Shown here: positions 11,235 through 19,895 of the stretch, one piece after another
Layout: every line of letters begins with the position of its first letter
How positions within the stretch are numbered: the first letter of the stretch is position 1
NCBI GenBank assembly: GCA_027563935.2
Contig: JANVAS020000222.1
Span: 2,356,001 to 2,420,000, forward strand
Length of the DNA stretch: 64,000 nucleotides
Direction of reading: 5' to 3'
Source: Costus lasius
Lineage: Eukaryota; Streptophyta; Magnoliopsida; Zingiberales; Costaceae
Program-made: the position numbers and the translations under genes
Notes under the pieces: model-generated
What the model saw: the letters and a program-made list of their open reading frames with translations, nothing else
Told to the model about the DNA's origin: nothing
Databases searched by the model: none

Positions 11235-12477
11235 GCTCTCCCCAGGTTGAAAGGATTCTCCGATGGAGAATTATCCTTGTACCCTTGGAGTAACTCAGGG
11301 GCGGCTATAACTAGCTCTGACTTAGGAAGCCATACCTCTTCACCATTAATGAGTCTAACTCGATAAAACATTTGTACCTCATCAGTGGTGAATTTGGTTT
11401 GGTCTTCGAGAATAGCCTCAATCTCCATCTTGTAGGTGTCATCTGGTTCTAGTATGGGGAGGGGCTCATGATAGAGGGTGAGATCCTCCACGTTGACGGT
11501 GGTGGGGATCCCCAATTCAGGTGGCAGGTCTAGGACATAGGCATTGTCGTTGATTTTGTCTACAATGGTGAAGGGGCCTAGTCCTTTTGCTTCCAGCTTG
11601 TGCCCTGTCCCGTGGATGCGCTCTTCACGTGCTCATAGAATCACTTTATCACCTGTGGAAAATAACCTTTCTCGGCGATGTTTGTTAGCAGCTTTGCGAT
11701 AATGATTAACAGATTCTAGCATTTTTGAAAATATTTCAGCATGCATTTGCGAAGTATGTAAAGCAAAGTCACGAGCAGGTAAAGAAGTCCTAAAGTGTCT
11801 GGGTAGAGGGAAGAGATCTATAGGTTTGTTAGGTTGATACCCTAGGTTGGCTTGGAAAGGGGAGAGACCTGTGGTCTTATTGACTGTATTGTTGTAGGAG
11901 AACTCGGCAGTGGGTAAGAGTTTATCCCAGTTGCCAGGATGTTCACTTACCAAACTCCTAAGGATACTCCCAAGTGATCGGTTGACCACTTCAGTCTGCC
12001 CATCCGTCTGGGGATGGTAGGCGGTGGAGAACTTGAGTTTTGTTCCTAGAAGGGTCCATAGGGTTCTCCAAAAATGGCTTACAAACCTAGGGTCTCTATC
12101 AGACACTATAGTTAAGGGTGTCCCACGAAGCCTGACAACTTCTCTGAAGAAGAGTTTAGCAACATGGGAGGCATCAGTGGTTTTGGTGCAAGCTATGAAA
12201 TGGGCCATCTTAGTAAATCTATCAACTACCACAAATATAGAATCATGTTTAGCTGAGGTTCGGGGTAGTCCTAAAATGAAATCCATACTAAGGTCTTGCC
12301 AAGGGGCTTGGGGAATAGGTAAGGGAGTGTCCAGGCCGGGATTGTGCTTATGGACTTTGGTGAGCTGACAAGTCCTACAATGCCTCACAACCTTAGCTAC
12401 ATCCTGGTAAAGGTTCGGCCAGTAGAACCGTTCCTCTACAAGGGCTTGGGTCTTATCTCGACCGTGGTGCCCGGTAG
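11159..12477 (-). pseudogene. RLG1 pol, third part: integrase and chromodomain-like C-terminus
   Basis: Reads from the RLC1-b insertion point leftward. It covers the Cys half of the HHCC zinc site (HCRTCQ), integrase core aspartates in MDFILGLPR and SDRDPRF, then TDGQTEVVNRSLGS with the core glutamate. A GPF-type module (GLGPFTIV) follows. The end (FYRVRLINGEEVWLPKSEL) is a chromodomain-like fold that in chromoviruses helps target integration to modified histones. A stop at 11636-11638 (CTATGA where RLG-B has CTGCGG) interrupts it between core and GPF module. The true stop at 11159 lies inside the LTR. The upstream continuation is at 23265, beyond the RLC1-b insertion. Confidence 0.9.
11235..11252 (-). 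other. RLG1 polypurine tract
   Basis: On the minus strand the bases just before the LTR are purine-rich (TTTCAACCTGGGGAGAGC). This corresponds in position to the ACCCGGGGAGAAA tract of RLG-B. It is the expected primer for plus-strand DNA synthesis and here lies inside the coding region. Confidence 0.6.
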
Positions 12478-14150
12478 TGTTGGGGTATGCCCTTAAGGCT
12501 AATGTTTGAGGCCTTGGGATTGTATCAGTATCATGTAATAAACTCTTATGTTTATAAAGGCATAGTTGTTATTCAGTTTGTTACATTATCTGCTGCAATA
12601 AGTGTACTTCTGAATAATGTCTCAAAGCTGTTCAGCTGGGCTGACATGCTGTGAAGTCCTTAGTCGAGATATCTTGGTGAACATGAGACAGCCTTGATAT
12701 GATTGAGACTAATATGTGCTCTAATCTTATAGGATGCTTCGAGCATGGAATAAGATGTAGACTCATGGGTACATTGGATGTACTGGACAGACCCTACTAG
12801 GATATTCAATTGCTTGTCACAATGTGAATAATCCTTGAATGTAACAAGTGGCACATTTCCTCTGACTTGAGATCACTTGTGTTTCTAAATGATGATTGTC
12901 ATTGTTTTGAGGTAGTTCAATATCATTTGAAACATAAGGGTTATAGACTATCTTGGATGGTGAGCTTGAGTCAGGTTAGGGCATTAGTGATAGACAAAGG
13001 ATTGCTGTCTCTATAATTGGAGTGTGGTGTTCTAAAGGGGCCCCATGGATGAGATGATTGAGAAAGTGTATGGCCATACCCAGGTGACTGTGTTCATCTG
13101 TTCTAATCATGCTCATCATATTGGAGCTACAAGCTTGACACGCTTGTCCAATAAGAACATCCAGTGGCAAAGGAAATATGCATGCCTTGTGAATTGGATT
13201 CACACTTGTGCTGTAGTTTGGGTGTAGTCTTGGAAGACTCTTTCCTTTATATCGGGAGACAGTGATGTGTTGCTAGATACCCCTCACTGATCGTGATAAC
13301 GTAAGTTGTCGTTACCGACATTTAGAGGAAACCCTTAGGGTCGCACAATTTGATGATATGGCTTACTTAAGTCAGATCGTGTGGACTGAATTGTTTGAGT
13401 TCAGTTTAAAGGGATTTACTCTCTGAATAAAAGTGAGATCTGGTCTAATCATGTTTGATTGATTAGGGCTTGAGATCGGTAAGCTTCGATCGAGAGAATA
13501 GATGCTAGATCGGTCAGATCAAGAGCATTAAGAGATCAACGGTCAGATCTTAGGCCTCAGTGGTTTATTATGATCTGGACTAATTGCTTGGTTTATTTGG
13601 TTGTTGAACCAAATCGATTTGAACCAGCTCATTGGATGAGCGCATGGTTCAGGTGGTGAGGCATTTGCGATTGGGGTAATGCATGGTCGCATGAACGTTT
13701 GGACTTTGCTATTTTTAGATAGCATGTTCTCAAACGTGTCCATGATCTCACGTCACCTCTCTCTCGCCTCTTCACGCCTTTGTCGCCTCCTTGGTTTTCT
13801 TTGGAGAAGCATTCTCGTGTGAAAAAGCTAAGACGACAAGAGGAGAAAGTTTCGCCAAGCAAGGAGATCATCTTCCCTCCCATTCGATCAAGACCTCTTG
13901 GAACCTTGCTAGCACAAGGAGCACCAAAAGAGAAAGCGACATCATCTTGTGTGTGACGATTTGGAGGAGACCTCTTTTGTTCTCTTGCTTCCAAGGCGAC
14001 ATCCTTCATATGGCTTCGGTATGAATTCCTTTTCTGTTGTTAAAGTTGATCATAATACATGCTATCCGATCTTAGGAAACCCTAGATTCCGCCCATGCAA
14101 GTTTTGTTTAGCGCATGTTTTAGGGTTTCGCCCCTTGTAGGGGACCTTCA
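12478..14150 (+). repeat. RLC1-b 5' LTR (1673 bp)
   Basis: TGTTGGGGTATGCCC start and GGGGACCTTCA end (TG...CA), directly after target duplication GGTAG and directly before the primer site region. The only TATA-like word I noticed is CTTTATATCGG near 13245. Short open frames on both strands recur in every LTR copy because the copies are related, and they are not annotated as genes. Confidence 0.95.
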
Positions 14151-14153
14151 AAT

Positions 14154-14165
14154 TGGTATCAGAGC
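14154..14165 (+). other. RLC1-b primer binding site
   Basis: TGGTATCAGAGC, complementary to the 3' end of plant initiator-Met tRNA, three bases after the 5' LTR. It primes minus-strand DNA synthesis. Confidence 0.95.
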
Positions 14166-15450
14166 TGGTTGATGCATGTTTTTATGATTGCTTAAAGCCT
14201 TTTATGATCCATATGCGCAAGTATGCTTAGATCTAGTTGACATGCGAAAATTTCATTTTAAGTTGTTGCACATGCGAAACTTGAATGTGTTAGTCTATGG
14301 CGCATGTATGTTGGCGCATTCTTGTTTTTCTCAAAAAAAAAAAGCTATATCACATGCGCGACTTACACTAGATCTAAGGCCCTGCTTTAAACCCTTAGAC
14401 GGGTTATTAGGGTTGAAGTCATCCCCTGAGTTAGATCCAAACAGTCTGATCAGACCATCTGACAGCCTTGATGGGTCGACCAGATAGCATCTGTGCGCAA
14501 GCAAGAGATGGCTATAGGTCGACTGCAGACAGGCGTGTAGCGATGTCTGATTGAGACAACCTATGAACGCACATGAGTTAGGCCCGGGGTCACACCCGCT
14601 TGCCAGACCTCATTGTGGTCGTTCAGCCCTTGGCGCATGGATTGTTGACCTTTTGGTCGACTCAAGTCAGTTAGGACTTGGTGCATGTAAGGGCAGTGGA
14701 TCTGACTAGGTCGGATGAGTGGATCCCTAGTAATGGACCGTTGTAAGGTAGTAGGGCACATAAGGAAAAATAAAATTGATCTCAATGGGGTTTTTCAAAA
14801 TTTTATTTTTCATGATTGGATCAAATGATGTATGATGCCATATGTATGTTTATTTAATCTTATGTGGGCTGCCCATGTTTAATGTGTGCTGTGCTGGGGC
14901 CTGCGTGCCTGGAATTTTATTGTAAATTAATTCTTATTTTTGTGATCTGCGAATCACAGTTTAATTAATTTATAAAATGTAATTGACCTGCGAGTCAATC
15001 TTGTCTAGATAGATTAATTTGTAAATTAGTCAGACAAGAGCACAGAGCACACTTGGCAGAGGCGCATGCAGCAGTGGCTTAACCAGACGGGAGGTCCAGG
15101 GTTCGACTCTGGGACAGGCGCATTTTCCCTGGTAGGCGCACCAGAGCTGCAGATGGCGCTTGGGCCCTGGTTTGGGCCAAATGAGCAGCAAAAGACCCAT
15201 GAAGAAAAGCAAGTGAAGACTTAAGTTAGGTTAAGGTCTTACTTAGGCTTAATGGGCTTTTACCACATAAGATCAGCGTGCTTTCTATTTATTGCTTTTA
15301 TAATTAGAATTGCATGAGTTTATCTTCTGCTATCACCATAGGAATTGCATGATAGTTAAGAAGATAAAAGACCGTTAAAATCCAACGCTAAAATATCAAG
15401 CTCGTAAGCCTTCTGACGCGAAACCTCACTGTTCTGACTATCATTGGAGC

Positions 15451-15476
15451 CGTGTTGTACCCACTCAGTGGGCACG
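15451..15476 (+). promoter_or_regulatory. RLC1-b leader stem-loop 1
   Basis: Outer stem CGTG/CACG, 5'-side bulge TTGTA, inner stem CCCA/TGGG, loop CTCAG. It shares bulge and loop with stem-loop 2, while both stems differ by paired changes. Fold drawn by eye. Confidence 0.6.
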
Positions 15477-15655
15477 TCCATCTATCTTCAGACGGTGCGG
15501 GATTACACCTGCGTGTTACAGAGAAGGGATTTATCGCTTCTCGTTGCTCAGCATAGCACGTGGTGGTCCAGGGAGTAGGTCGGGTTAGCTTGACCATGTA
15601 GGCTACATATGTGGCGCATATGGTAGCACATGGAGGCAGCCATCTGTGGGGTCAG

Positions 15656-15689
15656 AGACTGTGTTGTACCAACTCAGTTGGCACAGTCT
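15656..15689 (+). promoter_or_regulatory. RLC1-b leader stem-loop 2
   Basis: Outer stem AGACTGTG/CACAGTCT (8 perfect pairs), bulge TTGTA, inner stem CCAA/TTGG, loop CTCAG. Compared with stem-loop 1, the third inner pair is A-T instead of C-G, which keeps the pairing. Fold drawn by eye. Confidence 0.65.
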
Positions 15690-15990
15690 GCTGGATTGCC
15701 CAGATGAAGGGGAATCTCACGGGTTGGCGATTGGCTGGAACAGCCTACCAGAGATTAGTGCTTGTACTCTCTGTGCATCTTATCTCGCCTGAGCGGGACG
15801 CGGAGACCAAGTATGAAATATGGATCCCATCTCACTAAAAGAGTTCTACTCTTTCGGGCTGTTTTGCTGGATTTTTCAGCCAGATAAAATAGTGAGAAAA
15901 AGAATCATTCTTAAGTCCTGATTGATTCTTAACATTGATACTGACCTTGCTGTTCTTGCATTGTTGTAGATACCTGCAGCAACGAACACC

Positions 15991-18900
15991 ATGAGCTTCA
16001 ATGTGCGATCCCTACTGAAAAGGGAGAAGTTTGCTGGGCCGAACTTCTCAGACTGGTACGGACACCTTAAGATTGTTCTTAAGGCAGAGAGGAAACTGTA
16101 TGTCCTCGAGACGGCTATACCGCCTCAGCCCGCTCCGAACGCCGCAAGGGCGGTTCGGGAAGCTTATGAAAAGCACGTCACTGATAGCATTGATGTCGCT
16201 TGCCTGATGCTAGCGTCTATGATGCCACCGCTGCAGCGTCAGCATGAGGATATGTCGGCTATAGAGATTATAGCGAACCTCAAGATGCTGTATGCTGCAC
16301 AGGCGAGGACAGAACGCTATAATCTGACAAAGCTGTTCTTCCAGAGCAAACTGGCTGAAGGGAGCCCAGTGGGAGCTCACGTGCTCAAGATGATTGGGCA
16401 CAAGGAGGCTCTAGAGAAACTGGGGCATACCATCAATCAGGAGCTTGCTGTAGACATTATTCTGCAGTCTCTCCCGCCCTCTTTCGATGCGTTCATCATT
16501 AACTTTAATATGAACAAAATCGACTGTACTCCGGCAGAGCTGCTGAATATGCTCTTGACTACTGAGGAGACTCTGAAGGGAAAGCCTTCGACCTCTGTCT
16601 TAATGGTTCCTTCTAGGAACAAGAAGAAGGGGAAGAAGGGCAAGGCCCCTGTCAAGAGTTATAGCAAGGCTCTGAAGCAAAAAGTTAAGCGGTCAAAGGA
16701 ATACAGATGTTTCCACTGTGGCCAGCTGGGTCACTGGAAAAAGGACTGTAAAGCGCTCCAAGGAGATAAGAGGGGAAGCTTTGCTTCTGGCTCAGGTATT
16801 TATGTGACGGAAGTCATGATATCCTCTTCTTCTATTTCATGGTTGTTGGACACTGCATGTGGAGTTCACATTTGTTCAAATGTACAGGAACTCAAGAGAA
16901 GAAGACAGGTGGGACAGCATGAGTTGGACCTACGAGTTGGAAACGGGGCACGGGTTGCTGCTGTTGCTGTAGGAGACTATTTCATCTCATTACCATCTGG
17001 ACTTGTATTAGAACTAAACAGTTGTTACTTTGTTCCCAGCATTACTAAAAATATTATCTCCATTCCTACTCTTGTCAGGAAGGGATTTTCCTTTGAATGC
17101 AATATTTCAAAGTGTGTTCTTTCTTTAGATAATATTGTTTATGCTACTGGTTCAATTAACAATGGGTTATTCATGTTGGACATGGAATGTTCTATACAAA
17201 ATATTGATATTAAGAAAGCCAAGTATGCTGATGACAGCACGTTGTTATGGCATAGTCGTTTAGGCCATATTAACGAGAAACGCATTAAGCGGTTGCATGA
17301 TAATGGACTGCTGGGATCATTCTCCTTTGAGGGGATTGATACATGCAAAGCTTGTTTAATGGGTAAAATGACGAAGTCACCTTTTCCTCATAAAGGTCAA
17401 AGGGCTTTAGGTTTACTTGACCTTATACACAGTGATGTGTGTGGGCCATTTAGTAAACATGCCAGAGGTGGCTATCTTTACTTCATTACCTTTACTGATG
17501 ATTTCAGTAGGTATGGTTATGTCTGTCTGATGAGACATAAAAGTGAATCTTTTGACAAGTTCAAAGACTTCAAGAATGAAGTACAGAATCAGTTAGGCCG
17601 AAATATCAAGGCACTTCGTTCTGATCGAGGTGGTGAATACCTAAGTCGAGAGTTTATAGACTATCTAAAGGAGTGTGGGATTATCTCACAGCTCACTCCG
17701 CCAGGAACACCGCAATGGAATGGTGTGTCCGAGAGGAGAAATAGAACGTTACTTGATATGGTTCGTTCTATGATGAGTCAGGCTACTCTTCCATATTCCT
17801 TTTGGGGATTTGCACTGGAGACAGCTGCAAAGGTACTAAACCGAGTGCCATCCAAGGCAGTTTCTAAGACGCCATATGAGTTAGGGTATGGGAAACAGCC
17901 GAGCTTGACATTTATCAGGATCTGGGGCTGCGAGGCTTATGTCAAAAAGCTCGCCTCTGGGAAACTAGAGAGCAGATCTGAAAAATGTATCTTTGTCGGT
18001 TACCCTAAGGAAACTAAGGGTTATTATTTCTACGATCCCAAAGAGAACAAGGTATTTGTTGCTCGAACGGCCATATTTCTTGAGAAGGAGTTTCTTCTGC
18101 AAGAGGCCAGTGGGAGAGAAATAAAGCTGGATGAGAATCCAGAGGAAGGACAAAGTGCTCAAGCACAGTTGGATGAGCCTGAGCCGGTGGATCAGGTTAT
18201 TGAACAACCTGAGGCTCAGACATCACGGGAACCGCGAAGATCGGGAAGGATCCGTCGACAGCCTGAGCGCTATGACGGAGTCTACATCATTGATAATGAT
18301 GAACCCCTTACTTATGTGGATGCGGTCAGTGGACCGGATTCAGCGAGATGGCTTGAAGCTATGCGCGCCGAGATGGACTCCATGTCAGATAACCAAGTCT
18401 GGGATTTGGTTGATCCGCCTCCGGGAGTTATCCCTATAGGCTGTAAATGGATCTTCAAGAAGAAGATTGACATGGATGGTAACGTGGTTACCTATAAAGG
18501 CAGGCTAGTTGCGAAAGGTTTCAAACAAATCTACGGAATAGATTATGATGAAACTTTCTCACCTGTAGCCATGTTTAAGTCTATTCGGATTCTTTTCGCG
18601 ATAGCAGCATATTACGATTATGAGATCTGGCAAATGGATGTGAAGACAGCTTTCCTTAATGGAAATCTGGAAGAGGATGTGTATATGACACAACCTGAAG
18701 GTTTCACTAATCCATCAGATCGTCATAAGATATGCAAATTAAAGAAGTCTATTTATGGACTTAAACAAGCATCGAGAAGCTGGAATATTCGTTTTAATGA
18801 ATCAGTCAGTGAATTTGGTTTCATCAAGAACGAGGATGACCCGTGTGTATATAAGAGGTTTAGTGGGAGCGTGATTACTTTCCTAGTCCTCTACGTCGAT

Positions 18901-19875
18901 GACATCTTGATCATTGGAAATGACATTCCTGAAATGCATGCGGTTAAGGCATGGTTAAGGAAATGTTTCCAGATGAAAGATTTAGGAGAAGCAGCCTATG
19001 TATTAGGTATGAAGATCTACAGGGATAGATCTAAGAGGCTTCTCGGGCTGTGCCAGAGTACTTACATCGATAAAGTCCTGGAAAGATTTCATTTAGAGAA
19101 TTCTAAAAGAGGATATCTTCCAGTCAGACATGGTCTGAATCTTTCAAAGAGTCAGTGTCCACAAACACAGACTGAGAAAGATGAAATGGACAATACGTCT
19201 TATGCTTCGGCTATTGGATCCATTATGTATGCGATGTTGTGTACTCGCCCAGACGTCGCTTACGGGTTAAGCGTGACCAGTCGGTTCCAAAGTAATCCAG
19301 GTATGGCGCACTGGGTTGCGGTCAAGAACATTTTAAAATATCTGCGGAGGACCAAAGATATGTTCTTGGTATATGGTGGTCAGGAAGAACTCAGTATTGA
19401 AGGATATACTGACGCTTCGTTCCAGTCTGACCAGGATGATTTCCGATCGCAATCAGGCTATGTTTTTAGCTTGAATGGAGGAGCGGTGGTGTGGAAGAGT
19501 TTCAAACAGTCAACTGTTGCTGATTCCACAACTGAAGCCGAGTATGTTGCAGCCTCGGAAGCATCCAAGGAGGCAGTATGGATTCGTAAGTTCGTGAGAG
19601 AACTTGGTGTTGTTCCTTCGAGTGCAGATCCTTTGGTTATCTTTTGTGATAACACTGGAGCAATCGCACAAGCAAAGGAACCACGGTCGCACCAGAAGTC
19701 CAAGCACATACAGAGACGGTTTCATTTGATCAGGGAGATCATTGATCGTGGCGAGATCAAAGTCTGCAAGGTTCATACAGATGACAATCTGGCAGACCCG
19801 CTTACTAAGCCTCTGGCGCAGCAGAAGCATGAGAAGCACTGTAATAATATGGGTTTGAGATTTCTCAACCATTAG
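15991..19875 (+). CDS. gag-pol: RLC1-b Gag-Pol polyprotein, open (1294 aa)
   Basis: One unbroken frame with all copia domains. Gag comes first, with a zinc knuckle C-x2-C-x4-H-x4-C at residues 240-253. Protease has active site DTA at 287-289. Integrase has zinc-site H421, H426, C452 and C455 and catalytic D482, D545 and E581 (D-35-E spacing between the last two). RT has D883 in QMDVKTAFL and YVDD at 968-971. RNase H has D1141, E1184 and D1220, with the end TDDNLADPLTKPL. Processing by its own protease is known for the family. The start is the first ATG after the pyrimidine-rich tract and aligns with the gag starts of RLC1-c, RLC1-d and RLC2. One oddity: residue 632 in the conserved PYELWYG motif is Gly instead of Trp, a single T to G change absent from RLC1-c and RLC1-d. 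Apart from that it looks functional. Confidence 0.96.
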   Translation: MSFNVRSLLKREKFAGPNFSDWYGHLKIVLKAERKLYVLETAIPPQPAPNAARAVREAYEKHVTDSIDVACLMLASMMPPLQRQHEDMSAIEIIANLKMLYAAQARTERYNLTKLFFQSKLAEGSPVGAHVLKMIGHKEALEKLGHTINQELAVDIILQSLPPSFDAFIINFNMNKIDCTPAELLNMLLTTEETLKGKPSTSVLMVPSRNKKKGKKGKAPVKSYSKALKQKVKRSKEYRCFHCGQLGHWKKDCKALQGDKRGSFASGSGIYVTEVMISSSSISWLLDTACGVHICSNVQELKRRRQVGQHELDLRVGNGARVAAVAVGDYFISLPSGLVLELNSCYFVPSITKNIISIPTLVRKGFSFECNISKCVLSLDNIVYATGSINNGLFMLDMECSIQNIDIKKAKYADDSTLLWHSRLGHINEKRIKRLHDNGLLGSFSFEGIDTCKACLMGKMTKSPFPHKGQRALGLLDLIHSDVCGPFSKHARGGYLYFITFTDDFSRYGYVCLMRHKSESFDKFKDFKNEVQNQLGRNIKALRSDRGGEYLSREFIDYLKECGIISQLTPPGTPQWNGVSERRNRTLLDMVRSMMSQATLPYSFWGFALETAAKVLNRVPSKAVSKTPYELGYGKQPSLTFIRIWGCEAYVKKLASGKLESRSEKCIFVGYPKETKGYYFYDPKENKVFVARTAIFLEKEFLLQEASGREIKLDENPEEGQSAQAQLDEPEPVDQVIEQPEAQTSREPRRSGRIRRQPERYDGVYIIDNDEPLTYVDAVSGPDSARWLEAMRAEMDSMSDNQVWDLVDPPPGVIPIGCKWIFKKKIDMDGNVVTYKGRLVAKGFKQIYGIDYDETFSPVAMFKSIRILFAIAAYYDYEIWQMDVKTAFLNGNLEEDVYMTQPEGFTNPSDRHKICKLKKSIYGLKQASRSWNIRFNESVSEFGFIKNEDDPCVYKRFSGSVITFLVLYVDDILIIGNDIPEMHAVKAWLRKCFQMKDLGEAAYVLGMKIYRDRSKRLLGLCQSTYIDKVLERFHLENSKRGYLPVRHGLNLSKSQCPQTQTEKDEMDNTSYASAIGSIMYAMLCTRPDVAYGLSVTSRFQSNPGMAHWVAVKNILKYLRRTKDMFLVYGGQEELSIEGYTDASFQSDQDDFRSQSGYVFSLNGGAVVWKSFKQSTVADSTTEAEYVAASEASKEAVWIRKFVRELGVVPSSADPLVIFCDNTGAIAQAKEPRSHQKSKHIQRRFHLIREIIDRGEIKVCKVHTDDNLADPLTKPLAQQKHEKHCNNMGLRFLNH

Positions 19876-19884
19876 ATTAAGTGC

Positions 19885-19895
19885 AAGTGGGAGAT
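19885..19895 (+). other. RLC1-b polypurine tract
   Basis: AAGTGGGAGAT directly before the 3' LTR, ten bases after the gag-pol stop codon. The same 11 bases precede the 3' LTRs of RLC1-c, -d, -e and -f. Confidence 0.9.

Larger units (their letters stand above)
14151..15990 (+). other. RLC1-b leader (1840 nt, untranslated)
   Basis: No credible gene. Contents in order: the primer site; a 12-base palindrome GTCTGATCAGAC (14444-14455); an AT-rich block; a B-box-like GGTTCGACTC (15100-15109) without a complete tRNA; paired stem-loops at 15451-15476 and 15656-15689; a short hairpin (AAAGAGT/ACTCTTT) near 15837-15853; then pyrimidine tracts ending TTTTTCAG and TTGTTGTAG shortly before the gag ATG, which look like 3' splice sites. 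A single RNA could serve as genome, while a spliced leader would bring gag nearer the cap. That second point is inference. Confidence 0.7.

Noticed and set aside
12660..13203. Antisense open frames of about 64 and 75 codons that recur in every RLC1 LTR
   Set aside because: They recur because the LTRs are copies of one sequence. There is no recognisable protein family and the frames are broken in some copies (for example near 62031). Treated as chance frames.
13791..14140. Short plus-strand frames near the LTR end (also at 22905-23254)
   Set aside because: Both are the same LTR region duplicated. No domain and no start context of note.
15060..15115. A tRNA gene in the RLC1 leader
   Set aside because: Only a B-box-like word and a weak A-box-like stretch at the wrong spacing. 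No acceptor stem or cloverleaf.
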